Origin: Akkermansia sp.
Lineage (GTDB): Bacteria > Verrucomicrobiota > Verrucomicrobiia > Verrucomicrobiales > Akkermansiaceae
Assembly: GCA_030535875.1 (NCBI GenBank)
Contig: JAUNRC010000005.1
Location: 1 to 57,033, forward strand
DNA length: 57,033 nt
Direction of reading: 5' to 3'
A program made the translations under genes and the position numbers. How positions within the stretch are numbered: the first letter of the stretch is position 1; every line of letters starts with the position of its first letter. Of the stretch, positions 7,876 to 16,553 are shown one piece after another. The notes under the pieces were generated by a model that ran no database searches, was not told the origin of the DNA, and worked only from the letters and a program-made list of their open reading frames with translations.

Positions 7876-8639
7876 CCCGCTTTCGCCCCTGCATTGACCT
7901 GCACAACGGCTGTGTCAAACAAATCGTCGGCGGCACCCTCACCGACGACGGTGTCGGACTGCGTACCAACTTCGTAGCAGAACACCCCGCCGAATGGTTT
8001 GCCGACCGTTACAAGCAAGACGGACTGCGCGGCGGCCATGTCATCAAGCTCGGCCCCGGGAACGATGCCGCCGCCCGAGCCGCTCTCGCCGCCTACCCCG
8101 ACGGCCTGCAAATTGGCGGTGGTATAACTCCCGACAACGCACAGGAATGGCTCGCAGCAGGAGCCTCGCACATCATTGTCACCAGCGTACTCTTTGACCG
8201 ACAAGGCAAATTCCGCCGCGATGTGCTCCGCGAGCTCGTTGAGCGCGTGGGCAAAGAGCGACTGGTACTCGACCTCAGTTGCCGCCGTACTCGTGATGGC
8301 TGGGTAGTCGCCATGAACCGCTGGCAAACCCTCACCGAGCTCACCATCACCCCGGCCACTCTCAGTGCGCTGGCAGCCGACTGCGATGAATTCCTCATTC
8401 ATGCCGCCGATGTCGAGGGTAAGTGCAGCGGAATTGACCGCGAACTGGTGAGTATGCTTGGCTCCTGGCGCGGCTGCCCCATGACCTATGCCGGAGGCAT
8501 CGCCTCCATGGCTGACTTCGAGCTGATTGATTCTCTCTCAGGCGGCAACATCGATGCCACTGTCGGCAGCGCTCTTGATCTTTTCGGCGGCAACGGCGTG
8601 CGCTATGCTGAACTTATCGCTGCCCGAGCCGCAAATTAA
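7872..8639 (+). CDS. hisA: Eukaryote-type HisA (ProFAR isomerase)
   Basis: 255-aa TIM-barrel isomerase converting ProFAR to PRFAR in histidine synthesis. It follows the fungal/plant His6-type pattern, not the usual bacterial HisA. It begins FRPCIDLHNGCVKQIVGGTL (residues 4-23), followed by HVIKLGPGNDAAAR, VLDLSCRRTRDGWVVAMN, EFLIHAADVEGKCSGID and a closing LDLFGGN. Asp9 is the expected N-terminal catalytic aspartate. It overlaps sufD by ATGA, so it is co-transcribed with the suf genes; no other his gene is nearby. This phylogenetic type is known in eukaryotes and in some bacteria. Confidence 0.93.
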   Translation: MTRFRPCIDLHNGCVKQIVGGTLTDDGVGLRTNFVAEHPAEWFADRYKQDGLRGGHVIKLGPGNDAAARAALAAYPDGLQIGGGITPDNAQEWLAAGASHIIVTSVLFDRQGKFRRDVLRELVERVGKERLVLDLSCRRTRDGWVVAMNRWQTLTELTITPATLSALAADCDEFLIHAADVEGKCSGIDRELVSMLGSWRGCPMTYAGGIASMADFELIDSLSGGNIDATVGSALDLFGGNGVRYAELIAARAAN

Positions 8640-8682
8640 TACCATCTTTTCAAAAAAAATACGCTATTTTTTAATTTTAGGC

Positions 8683-8711
8683 TTGCAAAGTGTACCGAAT
8701 TAGCGTATAGT
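8683..8711 (+). promoter_or_regulatory. Promoter of tRNA-Ser
   Basis: TTGCAA (8683-8688), 17-nt spacer, TATAGT (8706-8711). The preceding 8640-8680 is A/T-rich and may hold the end of the suf-hisA transcript, but no clear hairpin terminator is visible there. Confidence 0.65.
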
Positions 8712-8755
8712 CTCCGTGCGCTCCTATGGAGCACAAAACAAGACATATTTCGACT

Positions 8756-8843
8756 GGGCAGGTGTCTGAGTGGTCGAAAGAGCACGATTGGAAATCGTGT
8801 GTACGTCAAAAGCGTACCGAGGGTTCGAATCCCTCCCTGTCCG
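8756..8843 (+). tRNA. tRNA-Ser (anticodon GGA)
   Basis: 88-nt class II tRNA. The acceptor GGGCAGG pairs with CCTGTCC through one G:U pair. The anticodon stem CACGA/TCGTG closes TTGGAAA (anticodon GGA). It has a long variable arm, T arm GGTTCGAATCC and discriminator G. CCA is not encoded. Confidence 0.95.
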
Positions 8844-8846
8844 CTG

Positions 8847-8882
8847 AAAGGCTTGCAACTCGCAAGGGTTGCAAGCCTTTTT
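8847..8882 (+). terminator. Intrinsic terminator of tRNA-Ser
   Basis: Perfect 13-bp stem AAAGGCTTGCAAC / GTTGCAAGCCTTT with an 8-nt loop, ending in a T run. Confidence 0.85.
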
Positions 8883-8924
8883 CGTTGGCAACAAAGCGCG
8901 AAGCAAACATCAGAAAATGAATAA

Positions 8925-8957
8925 GCCCCCGTCTCTGCAACTTGCGGAAACGGGGGC
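8925..8957 (-). terminator. Probable terminator of lysS
   Basis: GCCCCCGT (8925-8932) pairs with ACGGGGGC (8950-8957) 26 nt beyond the lysS stop. The minus-strand tail TTATTCATTTT is only moderately T-rich. Confidence 0.6.
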
Positions 8958-8982
8958 GAGATGAAAAAACTCAGGCAGACAA

Positions 8983-10476
8983 TCAGCTACGGTTCTTCAA
9001 CTGAGGGAAGAGAATGATGTCGCGAATGGAGCAAGCTCCGGTCATGAGCATGCAAAGACGGTCGATGCCGATACCGATACCACCGGCGCTGGGCATGCCG
9101 CTCTCCAGAGTCTCAACGAAATCATAGTCAATCTTCTGGGTTTCCTCACCGGCTTGGTGCTTGAGGCGCTCCAACTGCTCGATGGGGTCATTCTGCTCGG
9201 AATAACCCGGGCAAAGTTCCTGACCGTTCATCACCAGCTCAAAGACATCCACCACCTCGGGATTTTCGGGGTTGGCCTTAGCCAAGGGGACAAGATCGCG
9301 GGCAACGTGACAGACGAAAAGCGGATTGGCCTGCTTCTCTTCCACAAGTTTTTCGTAGACCTGCTGAGTGACGGCAGTGTCATCCAGCTCTTCACCAATC
9401 TGCAAGTGAAGTTCATTTTCGGCACGGCTGCGACGCTGCTCAGGGGTGAGGTCAAACCAATCAGCCCCGGCAACTTCCTTCACCAAATCATTGTAATCAG
9501 CGCGGCGCCACGGACGAGTGAGATCAACCGTCCAACGCACATTACCGTTCTCGTCGTACTGGTCAAACTTCAATGTGCCGAATACCTTTTCAGCCACCGT
9601 ACAAATCATCTCCTCCATCATGGCAGCCATAGTCTCGTAGTCACCACCGGCCTCGTACACCTCCAGTACGGTGAACTCGGGATTATGACGGCGGTCCACA
9701 CCTTCGTTACGGAAGTTGCGATTAAGCTCAAACACCTTGGGGAAACCACCCACCAGCAGGCGCTTCAGGAACAACTCGGGAGCGATACGCAGCGTGACGG
9801 CTTTCTTCAGAGCATTGTAGTACGACTCGAAAGGCTTAGCGGCAGCTCCGCCGGCGATGTCCTGCAACATGGGAGTCTCGACCTCAAGGAAACCGCGCTG
9901 AGTAAGATAGTTGCGGATTTCCTGAATGATGAGGGAGCGCTTCACGAAACGGTCAGCACTCTCAGGGTTGCTCATGAGGTCCAGGTGACGACGACGGTAG
10001 CGCATGTCCATATCGGCCAAACCATGGAACTTGTCAGGCATGGGACGCAGGGCCTTGGAGAGCACCTTGAAGGATTCCACTCGCACGGAGGGCTCACCGG
10101 TGCGGGTAATGAAAGTCTCGCCCTCGATACCGACCCAGTCACCGCGCTCCAGCAACTTCCACAGAGCCCAGCTCTCCTCGGTGCAAGACTTCTTAGTAAG
10201 CATGCACTGAATGCTGCCCTGCACATCGGCCACAGTGAAGAACTGCGTACGGCCCATGTCACGCAGAGCGTTGATACGGCCAAGCAGTTTTACCTGTTTA
10301 CCCTCCTCGAAGTTCGCCTTAATTTCCCCGGGAGTAGTGGTGACATCGAAACGCCCGCCGTAGGGGTTCACCCCCAGCTCGCGAATCTTGCTCACCTTCT
10401 CACGGCGCACGGCAATCAGTTCCTCCTCAGAGGAACCCGGAGCGGTATTGGCAACTGCTTGTGTATTTTCTGACAT
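8983..10476 (-). CDS. lysS: Lysyl-tRNA synthetase, class II
   Basis: 497-aa class II LysRS. An N-terminal OB-fold anticodon-binding domain (about residues 60-165) precedes the catalytic domain, with motif 2 FRNEGVDRRHNPEFT and motif 3 GGIGIGIDRL. The start at 10476 (MSENTQAVAN) is preferred over an in-frame codon ten residues upstream because a perfect TATAAT lies at 10491-10486, only 9 nt before it. Translation from the upstream codon would need transcription to begin earlier. The mRNA is predicted to be leaderless or nearly so. Transcribed alone. Confidence 0.95.
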   Translation of the reverse strand: MSENTQAVANTAPGSSEEELIAVRREKVSKIRELGVNPYGGRFDVTTTPGEIKANFEEGKQVKLLGRINALRDMGRTQFFTVADVQGSIQCMLTKKSCTEESWALWKLLERGDWVGIEGETFITRTGEPSVRVESFKVLSKALRPMPDKFHGLADMDMRYRRRHLDLMSNPESADRFVKRSLIIQEIRNYLTQRGFLEVETPMLQDIAGGAAAKPFESYYNALKKAVTLRIAPELFLKRLLVGGFPKVFELNRNFRNEGVDRRHNPEFTVLEVYEAGGDYETMAAMMEEMICTVAEKVFGTLKFDQYDENGNVRWTVDLTRPWRRADYNDLVKEVAGADWFDLTPEQRRSRAENELHLQIGEELDDTAVTQQVYEKLVEEKQANPLFVCHVARDLVPLAKANPENPEVVDVFELVMNGQELCPGYSEQNDPIEQLERLKHQAGEETQKIDYDFVETLESGMPSAGGIGIGIDRLCMLMTGACSIRDIILFPQLKNRS

Positions 10477-10485
10477 AGCGCGCGC

Positions 10486-10513
10486 ATTATACGCACTTTT
10501 TACCAAATTTCCA
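10486..10513 (-). promoter_or_regulatory. Promoter of lysS, close to the start codon
   Basis: Minus-strand TATAAT (10491-10486) with a weak TGGAAA (10513-10508) at 16-nt spacing. The predicted transcription start falls within about 0-2 nt of the ATG. Confidence 0.5.
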
Positions 10514-10614
10514 GCCTAAAATCACCTCAGCATCAATTTTCCGGCATTTATGAGCCACTGAAGCAACATATTTTTCCTGTTTTGACTACAAACTCTCCGA
10601 CTCAGCAACCGGCC

Positions 10615-10660
10615 CGAAAAAACGAGCCTCCATGAAGAAAAACATCTTCACGGAGACTCG
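10615..10660 (-). terminator. Intrinsic terminator of argD
   Basis: Long hairpin CGAG-C-CTCC-A-TGAAG / CTTCA-C-GGAG-A-CTCG with an 8-nt loop. On the minus strand it is followed by six T residues. It lies 24 nt beyond the argD stop. Confidence 0.8.
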
Positions 10661-10683
10661 CTGTACAAACAAAGAATCGAAAG

Positions 10684-11922
10684 TCAGCTCAGGCCCTCAA
10701 GTACGGACTTGAGAATAGCAAGGCCCTCAGCCAACACATCCTCCGGCACATTCAGCGCCGGGATTAGGCGCAACGTATCGGGACCGGCAGGACAAGCCAG
10801 CAGACCGGCTTGCAGGCAGAGGCTGTTCACATACCCGGCAGGAGTAGCCCCCTCCGGCACCGTGAATACCCCCTTCTTCAACCCCACACCACGCAGCAGA
10901 CCATAGCCACGCACCGTTTCCACACAGGGGAGAGCCCAGCCCTCCACAGTCGCCTTAATCTTCTCTCCGAGCACCTTTGCACGTGCAGCAAGATTCTTGT
11001 CGGCAATTTCGCTCACAACGGCCAGCGATGTAGCACAGGCGATGGGTGTACCGCCGAAGGTGGAACCATGAGAGCCCGGGCCCATAATCGAGGAGAGCTC
11101 CGTGCCCTGCTCATCCATCGCGCGATTGCTCACCCAGAAGCACCCCATCGGGAAGCCGCCGCCTATTCCCTTGGCACAGGAAACCAAATCCGGCTGCACC
11201 TCAGGACAAATGGCCTGCCAACCCATCGGAGCACCGCAACGACCGAAACCGCACTGCACCTCGTCAAACATCAGCATCAAGTCGTGCTCGCGGCACAGAG
11301 CAGCCGCTCCGCGCATAAACTCCGCCGTAGCAGGGTTCACTCCGCCCTCGCCCTGAATAGCCTCGAACATAATGCCGCAGGTCACGGGAGATATAGCAGC
11401 CCTCAAACTTTCCAAATCATTAAAATCAACATACTTAAAACCCACCAGCAAGGGGTCGAACTCCACCTGAATCTTAGCTTGTCCGGTGGCAGCCATCGAG
11501 CCGAGCGTGCGGCCATGGAAGCTCTTATTAAAGGTAATCACCTCATAGCGGGGAGAACCATCAGCAGCCGGTCGACGATGGCCGAAACGACGCGCGACCT
11601 TAATGATGCCGTCATTGGCCTCGGCTCCGCTGTTACAGAAGAAAATACGACCGGGCACACCAATCATCTTTTCCACAATAAGCTTAGCGAGTTGCTCCTG
11701 CTGAGGGATATTGTACAGATTGGAGCAGTGCATGAGCGTTGCAGCCTGCTCGGTAAGAGCCTTCACCACCGCAGGATGACAGTGCCCCAGACTGCAGGTG
11801 GCAATACCGGCACAAAAATCAACATATCGTCGCCCTTCCGTATCGAACAGGTAAGAGCCCTCACCCTTCGCCACCGTTATAGGGGCGCGCCCGTAAGTCG
11901 GAAGTACGTGTTCTTGTATCAT
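10684..11922 (-). CDS. argD: Acetylornithine aminotransferase (class III, PLP)
   Basis: 412-aa class III aminotransferase converting N-acetylglutamate semialdehyde to N-acetylornithine; many also act on succinyldiaminopimelate. The PLP-binding lysine is Lys251 in SCAKGIGGGFP, and the cofactor-contacting Asp220 is in MFDEVQCGFGR. The CNSGAEAND segment binds PLP phosphate. Close homologues include ornithine and 4-aminobutyrate aminotransferases, but the overall pattern fits ArgD, and argJ and argB are present in this window. It is divergent from pyrC, and both have -10 boxes close to their ATG. Confidence 0.92.
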   Translation of the reverse strand: MIQEHVLPTYGRAPITVAKGEGSYLFDTEGRRYVDFCAGIATCSLGHCHPAVVKALTEQAATLMHCSNLYNIPQQEQLAKLIVEKMIGVPGRIFFCNSGAEANDGIIKVARRFGHRRPAADGSPRYEVITFNKSFHGRTLGSMAATGQAKIQVEFDPLLVGFKYVDFNDLESLRAAISPVTCGIMFEAIQGEGGVNPATAEFMRGAAALCREHDLMLMFDEVQCGFGRCGAPMGWQAICPEVQPDLVSCAKGIGGGFPMGCFWVSNRAMDEQGTELSSIMGPGSHGSTFGGTPIACATSLAVVSEIADKNLAARAKVLGEKIKATVEGWALPCVETVRGYGLLRGVGLKKGVFTVPEGATPAGYVNSLCLQAGLLACPAGPDTLRLIPALNVPEDVLAEGLAILKSVLEGLS

Positions 11923-11931
11923 AGCAGAGGA

Positions 11932-11960
11932 ACTTTACTCCCGGCAACAGCCTTTGTCAA
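11932..11960 (-). promoter_or_regulatory. Promoter of argD
   Basis: Perfect minus-strand TTGACA (11960-11955), 17-nt spacer, TAAAGT (11937-11932). Only 9 nt separate the -10 box from the ATG. Confidence 0.65.
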
Positions 11961-11969
11961 CAGTAAAGC

Positions 11970-11997
11970 TTGCGAGGCGGCCAAAATCTGATATAAT
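11970..11997 (+). promoter_or_regulatory. Promoter of pyrC
   Basis: TTGCGA (11970-11975), 16-nt spacer, perfect TATAAT (11992-11997). Six nt separate the -10 box from the ATG at 12004, so a leaderless mRNA is predicted. Confidence 0.65.
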
Positions 11998-12003
11998 AAC
12001 CTC

Positions 12004-13011
12004 ATGGAGATTACACTCAATGCACCGCTGGACATGCATCTGCACCTGCGAGATGGTGATATGCTCAAACTCGTTGCACCGCTCTCATCCGACTTTGCGG
12101 GAGCCGTCATCATGCCCAACCTTGTTCCGCCGGCCACCACACCTGCTGCAATGAGCGCCTACTCCGAGCGCATCGCTTCCGCCATGGGGGAAGAATCGTT
12201 CACCCGCTACATGACCCTCTTCTTCACCCCCCAAAGCGAACAACAGCTCACGCAGGCCAAAGCCACACCCGGATTTTTCGGCTACAAACTCTACCCCGCC
12301 GGCATCACCACCAACAGCGAAGGCGGCGTAGCCAATCTGACCGAGGCCGACAGCACACTGCGCATGATGCAGGAAATGGACATCCCCCTGCTCGTCCACG
12401 GTGAGAGCCACGGCTTCGTGATGGATCGCGAAACCGAGTTCCTCGCCGTCTACCGCGAACTTGCCGAGCGCTATCCCAAATTGCGCATCTGCATGGAGCA
12501 CATCACCACCGCAGCCGCCCTGCAACTGCTCGATGAGTTCGACAACCTCTGCGCCACCGTCACGCTCCAGCACCTCATCATCACCCTCGATGACGTAGCA
12601 GGCGGAGCCCTGCAACCACACCTCTTCTGCAAGCCCATTGCCAAGCGCCCCGGCGATCGCGATGCGCTGCTGCAAGCCGCCCTGAATGCCCATCCCCGCC
12701 TGATGTTCGGCAGTGATTCCGCGCCGCACCCCCGTTGCAAAAAAGAGGCATGCGGTTGCGCGGCAGGCGTATTCACAGCACCGCTGGCGCTGCCCCGATT
12801 AGCGGAGCTCTTCGCCCGCCACGGAGCCTTAGACAAACTGCAAGCCTTCATCAGCGACAACGCCTGCAAGCTCTACGGCCTTACCCCGGTGCAAAAACAA
12901 ATCACCCTGCATGATGTCCCCATGCAGGTGCCGGCAAGTTACCGCAGTTACGGTCAGCAAGTTATCCCCATGTACGCCGGAGAACAACTGAGCTGGAGCG
13001 TGAAGCGCTGA
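12004..13011 (+). CDS. pyrC: Dihydroorotase, class II
   Basis: 335-aa PyrC that cyclises carbamoyl-aspartate to dihydroorotate in pyrimidine synthesis. The binuclear zinc site is visible: His12 and His14 in DMHLHLRDG, the carbamylated lysine Lys95 in YKLYPAG, His132 in VHGESHG, His166 in CMEHITT and Asp238 in FGSDSAPH. Length is typical of the E. coli-like class. It begins a plus-strand run with the DUF3820 gene and menA, separated by only 6 nt from the former. Confidence 0.96.
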   Translation: MEITLNAPLDMHLHLRDGDMLKLVAPLSSDFAGAVIMPNLVPPATTPAAMSAYSERIASAMGEESFTRYMTLFFTPQSEQQLTQAKATPGFFGYKLYPAGITTNSEGGVANLTEADSTLRMMQEMDIPLLVHGESHGFVMDRETEFLAVYRELAERYPKLRICMEHITTAAALQLLDEFDNLCATVTLQHLIITLDDVAGGALQPHLFCKPIAKRPGDRDALLQAALNAHPRLMFGSDSAPHPRCKKEACGCAAGVFTAPLALPRLAELFARHGALDKLQAFISDNACKLYGLTPVQKQITLHDVPMQVPASYRSYGQQVIPMYAGEQLSWSVKR

Positions 13012-13017
13012 AAATCC

Positions 13018-13314
13018 ATGCAGGATACCCCCATCCCCTCCGCCGATGAACTTCGTGCCCTGTTGGTCGAAATAGCCGGCATGCACATGCCCTACGGCAT
13101 GTACGGACCGTCCCATTATCCGCCGGACGGCTGCCCCCTCATGGACCTGCCGACCGAATATCTCGATTGGTTCTGGCAACGCGGCTGGCCCAAGGGCAAA
13201 CTCGGCCGACTGATGGAGCAGACTTTTCTCATTAAAAACAGCGGCTTAGATTCCCTCTTCGAGCCCTTCCGACAAGCTGCGGGAGGTCGCCGCAAATTTC
13301 CCCGCAAACGATGA
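13018..13314 (+). CDS. DUF3820 family protein
   Basis: 98-aa small soluble protein. It carries the family pattern MPYGMYG (residues 25-31), then LMDLPTEYLDWFWQRGWPKG and a positively charged C-terminus. Members are annotated as DUF3820 (putative quorum-sensing-regulated virulence factor), and the biochemical function is unknown. In many members the first motif reads MPFGKYKG. It overlaps menA by 4 nt, so it is probably translated with pyrC and menA. Confidence 0.8.
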   Translation: MQDTPIPSADELRALLVEIAGMHMPYGMYGPSHYPPDGCPLMDLPTEYLDWFWQRGWPKGKLGRLMEQTFLIKNSGLDSLFEPFRQAAGGRRKFPRKR

Positions 13315-14228
13315 ACAAACTCAAATCCGTATTTCTCGCAGCACGCCCGAAAACCCTCCCGGCCGGAATCGTCGCCGTCTGGGCCGGATGTCTGGTAGTG
13401 TACAAGTTCCAACAAACGGGAGCTTTTCCCGGGGTGGAACTCAACTACACGCTGGCTACCTTCACCGTGCTGAGTGCCATGTGCATACAGATTGCCTGCA
13501 ATTTCTTCAACGACTCGCTTGACAGCGACAAGCATGCCGACACCGCACACAGACAGGGGCCGCGCCGCATCACCGCCAGCGGCGACATGAGCAGCCGCGC
13601 CGTAAAAATCTGGGGGTGTCTGTTTCTGGCTGCCGCAGCAGCACTCTCCCTACCGCTCATCATGGCTCAGGGGTGGCCCATCATCGCCATCGGCATACCG
13701 AGCATGCTCTGTGCCTACTGCTACACAGGCGGCCCATGGCCGCTGGCCTACAAGGGACTGGGAGAACTCTTCGTTCTGCTCTTCTTCGGATTAGTCGCCG
13801 TATGCGGCACCGTTTTCGTTCAAATCGGCTGGCACGAGTCCTACCTCCCCATCTACGCAGGAGCCTTCATCCTCGGTGTGCAATGTGGGCTGCTTTCCTG
13901 CCTGCTCATCGAAGTCAACAACATCCGCGACCGCAGGGAAGATGCCACCACCGGCAAGCGCACCCTAGCGGTACGACTGGGCGACAAGCGCGCACGCGGG
14001 CTGGCAATGGCTTTCCTCGTGGCGCCCTACGCCACCCTCAAGCAGACAGCTTTTTTCCTCCCCTCGGTCGGATGGAACCTCTGTTGGTTAGCCGCTATCA
14101 TCACGGGCGGCGTCATCATGCTCAAGCTCACCCGCACACCGGCCAACAAAAAAATGAATGTTCTGCTGGGGCTCTCCTCCCTGCACCTCATCCTCTTCCT
14201 GCTGGCGCTCACGCAGGAAGGCTCGTAA
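13311..14228 (+). CDS. menA: 1,4-dihydroxy-2-naphthoate polyprenyltransferase MenA
   Basis: 305-aa UbiA-superfamily membrane prenyltransferase that attaches the isoprenoid tail to DHNA in menaquinone synthesis. It has about eight hydrophobic segments. The first aspartate-rich motif is NDSLDSDKHAD, followed by QGPRRI; the second is EVNNIRDRREDATTGKRTLA, as in MenA. The N-terminus ARPKTLPAGIVAVWAG is also MenA-like. It starts inside the DUF3820 stop (ATGA). Other men genes are not in this window. Confidence 0.93.
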   Translation: MNKLKSVFLAARPKTLPAGIVAVWAGCLVVYKFQQTGAFPGVELNYTLATFTVLSAMCIQIACNFFNDSLDSDKHADTAHRQGPRRITASGDMSSRAVKIWGCLFLAAAAALSLPLIMAQGWPIIAIGIPSMLCAYCYTGGPWPLAYKGLGELFVLLFFGLVAVCGTVFVQIGWHESYLPIYAGAFILGVQCGLLSCLLIEVNNIRDRREDATTGKRTLAVRLGDKRARGLAMAFLVAPYATLKQTAFFLPSVGWNLCWLAAIITGGVIMLKLTRTPANKKMNVLLGLSSLHLILFLLALTQEGS

Positions 14229-14266
14229 CTAAACGGAACAGTTCGTTCACGACTGTAAATTACCAC

Positions 14267-14296
14267 TTGCAAAACATAAAATCAATGTGCTATATT
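14267..14296 (+). promoter_or_regulatory. Promoter of the ankyrin-repeat gene
   Basis: TTGCAA (14267-14272), 18-nt spacer, TATATT (14291-14296); 9 nt to the ATG at 14306. Confidence 0.55.
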
Positions 14297-14305
14297 GGTT
14301 GATAT

Positions 14306-15079
14306 ATGACATGGCGCTCTATCATTCTGCTGACGACGGTCTCTTTCATACTCTCCGGCGCGAGCGTGTGCGCGGCACCGCAAGGTCAACATCAGCAGAG
14401 CCGGAGCATCACCGCTGAGGATATCAAACGAATCATCACCAAAGGCTCCGTTGAAAACCTCTCCTACCTACTCGACCACGGAATAGATGCCAACCTGAAA
14501 ATTCAAGGCGACATGCCGCTACTGCTCATGGCCGCCTACTCCGGTCGTCTGGAGATGGTTCATACCCTGTTACAACACGGAGCGGACCCGAACATCGAGC
14601 AATCGCCCGGCATCACCGCTCTTTCCATTGCCGCTGCGACCAACAATGTCCACATGCTCGACCTGCTTCTGAGCCACGGGGCTGACAAAAATCATCGGGC
14701 GGACGCCGGCGACACCGTACTCATGCTGGCCTGCGCACAAAACTCACTGGATGTTATTCAGGTACTGCTTGCTCACAAAACCGACCCGAATATTGCTGAC
14801 CACAACGGGGTCACACCGCTTCTCTATGCCATAGCCCGCAGCAATGCGCCCGACATCATCAGCCGCATGCTGCTCGAACACGGAGCCGACCCGAATGCCG
14901 CAATGAAAGACGGCACCACCCCACTCATTGCCGCAGCCATGCGCAACAATCTCCCCTGCACCAACCTGCTGCTGAGCTACGGTGCCTCCGTCGGAACGAG
15001 AAACATCGAAGGAAAGAATGCGCTGGACTATGCTCACGATGCCGAATTGAAGAGCCTGCTCAAAACCGCCGGACAATGA
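14306..15079 (+). CDS. Exported ankyrin-repeat protein
   Basis: 257-aa protein with a signal peptide (about residues 1-25, MTWRSIILLTTVSFILS then GASVCA) and five or six ankyrin repeats. The repeated unit is visible as LLxHGADPNxxxxxGxTxLxxA, for example LLQHGADPNIEQSPGITALS and LLEHGADPNAAMKDGTTPLI. Ankyrin arrays bind proteins, so a periplasmic adaptor or inhibitor role is plausible, but the partner is unknown. It overlaps the AlkD-like gene by ATGA, which is an unexpected pairing of an exported and a cytoplasmic protein. Confidence 0.88.
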   Translation: MTWRSIILLTTVSFILSGASVCAAPQGQHQQSRSITAEDIKRIITKGSVENLSYLLDHGIDANLKIQGDMPLLLMAAYSGRLEMVHTLLQHGADPNIEQSPGITALSIAAATNNVHMLDLLLSHGADKNHRADAGDTVLMLACAQNSLDVIQVLLAHKTDPNIADHNGVTPLLYAIARSNAPDIISRMLLEHGADPNAAMKDGTTPLIAAAMRNNLPCTNLLLSYGASVGTRNIEGKNALDYAHDAELKSLLKTAGQ

Positions 15080-15738
15080 CAGCCGCTGAACTCAAAGCAG
15101 AACTCACCGCTCTGGCCGAGCCGACGTACCGCAATTTTACTGCCTCACTCATTCCCGGCGAAAAGGACATATTAGGAGTGAGATTACCCCAACTACGGCG
15201 ACTGGCACGACAAGCAGCCCGTCAAAACGCACAAGAACTTTTCAGCACCCTGAGAGATGAACATGGCATGGAAATAATCATGCTGCGCGGTATGTTACCC
15301 GGCTATACCCGCAAGGCAACACTCAACGACAGGTTAACAGCCCTGAAGGACTTTGTTCCGAGCATCCGCAACTGGAGCATCTGCGACTCCTGCTGTGCCA
15401 CCTACCTTTTCATGCGGGAGCACAGGCGAGAAGTTCTGACATTTCTCCGGGATTACCTAAGCTCAGATAAAGAGTTTCACGCACGTTTTGCCGTTGTTTG
15501 CCTACTTCATCACTTTGTATGTGATGAAGAATGGGCAGGTGAAGTTGCACAACAACTCCTCCGAGTACAAGCGGAGGGATACTACGCCCGCATGGCCGTC
15601 GCATGGTGTGCCTGTGAACTTCTGTTGCGATACCCCAACACATGCCCTGATTTACTCTCCCGACTGCCGGAAGATATTCAACGACTTACCCTGCGCAAAA
15701 TACGCGAATCGCGCCGCAAGCCAAAGCCTCACAATTAA
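15076..15738 (+). CDS. AlkD-like DNA alkylation repair protein
   Basis: 220-aa all-helical HEAT-like repeat protein of the DNA alkylation repair family, whose AlkC/AlkD members are DNA glycosylases for N3- and N7-alkylpurines. The family segments GVRLPQLRRLARQ and the NWSICDSCC core are visible. I cannot confirm the AlkD catalytic Trp/Asp/Arg set without an alignment, so activity is probable and unproven. It is translated together with the ankyrin gene upstream (4-nt overlap). Confidence 0.85.
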   Translation: MTAAELKAELTALAEPTYRNFTASLIPGEKDILGVRLPQLRRLARQAARQNAQELFSTLRDEHGMEIIMLRGMLPGYTRKATLNDRLTALKDFVPSIRNWSICDSCCATYLFMREHRREVLTFLRDYLSSDKEFHARFAVVCLLHHFVCDEEWAGEVAQQLLRVQAEGYYARMAVAWCACELLLRYPNTCPDLLSRLPEDIQRLTLRKIRESRRKPKPHN

Positions 15739-15811
15739 ACACCGCTGCACCGGGCATACCATGTAACGGAAACATATACCGACGAGAGCATGTCGGCAAA
15801 CCGCTTTGCGC

Positions 15812-15839
15812 TTGACATAAGACGCCTCCGTGATATGAT
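15812..15839 (+). promoter_or_regulatory. Promoter of the BI-1 family gene
   Basis: Perfect TTGACA (15812-15817), 16-nt spacer, TATGAT (15834-15839). The ATG at 15846 is 6 nt beyond the -10 box, which predicts transcription starting on the start codon. Confidence 0.7.
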
Positions 15840-15845
15840 ATCGAC

Positions 15846-16547
15846 ATGGAACAAGAATATACGCAACAACTTCAAATGACGCAGGAGCAGGCAGCCTCGC
15901 TTATCAAGGCCTACGTCAATAAAGTATACTCCTGGATGGCCCTCTCCATGCTTGTGACGGCAGGAACCGCCATCTACACCACCGGTTCCGATGAACTTCT
16001 CACATGGTGCTACTCACACAGCCTGCTGCTCATCATCGGCACGCTGGCTTGCATCCTTATCATGGCCTTCATGCGCAACACGCTCACCGCAGGAGCCCTG
16101 AGCATCATTTTCCTTACATTCTCGGCCATGTGGGGGCTTATACTGGGACCGGTACTGACCCTGTACACCACTCAATCGCTGGGACTGACCTTTGCCTGCA
16201 CGGCCGGTATGTTCGGAGCCATGGCTCTCTACGGAGCTACGACCAAGCGTAACCTCAGCGGTCTGGGTCGCACCCTCTTCATGCTCCTCATCGGACTTAT
16301 CATCGCTGCTATAGCCAACGCCTTCTTCGGCAACAGCACCGCCGACCTCATCATCTCAGGCTTCGGCGTGGTCATATTTGCCCTCTACACCGCCTACGAC
16401 ACTCAGCGACTCATAGCCGAAGGAACATGGCTGACTGACCCTGACCAAAGAGCAAAAGGTGCCATCATGGGTGCTGTAAGCCTTTACCTCAATTTCCTCA
16501 ATCTCTTCCTTTACCTGCTGCGTTTCCTCGGTGCAGCCCGCGACTGA
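15846..16547 (+). CDS. Bax inhibitor-1 / YccA-family membrane protein
   Basis: 233-aa inner-membrane protein with seven hydrophobic helices, starting after a short cytoplasmic N-terminus (to about residue 30). The conserved N-terminal motif YVNKVYSWMALSMLVTAGTA and the C-terminal YDTQRLIAEG plus LYLNFLNLFLYLLRFLG are typical of the TMBIM/YccA family. Bacterial homologues include proton-sensitive Ca2+ leak channels and the FtsH modulator YccA; which activity applies here is unknown. It is followed after 6 nt by a KH-R3H gene, so the two may be co-transcribed. Confidence 0.92.
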   Translation: MEQEYTQQLQMTQEQAASLIKAYVNKVYSWMALSMLVTAGTAIYTTGSDELLTWCYSHSLLLIIGTLACILIMAFMRNTLTAGALSIIFLTFSAMWGLILGPVLTLYTTQSLGLTFACTAGMFGAMALYGATTKRNLSGLGRTLFMLLIGLIIAAIANAFFGNSTADLIISGFGVVIFALYTAYDTQRLIAEGTWLTDPDQRAKGAIMGAVSLYLNFLNLFLYLLRFLGAARD

Positions 16548-16553
16548 TCAGCT

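Noticed and set aside
8641..8680. A/T-rich repeat after hisA as a terminator
   Set aside because: The A and T runs can pair weakly, but there is no GC stem, so it was not called.
9154..10473. 439-codon plus-strand frame opposite lysS
   Set aside because: lysS has all class II synthetase motifs on the minus strand. The antisense translation has no recognisable domain and arises from codon bias.
10810..11991. 393-codon plus-strand frame opposite argD
   Set aside because: argD is certain from its PLP lysine motif; the opposite frame also runs through the argD and pyrC promoters.
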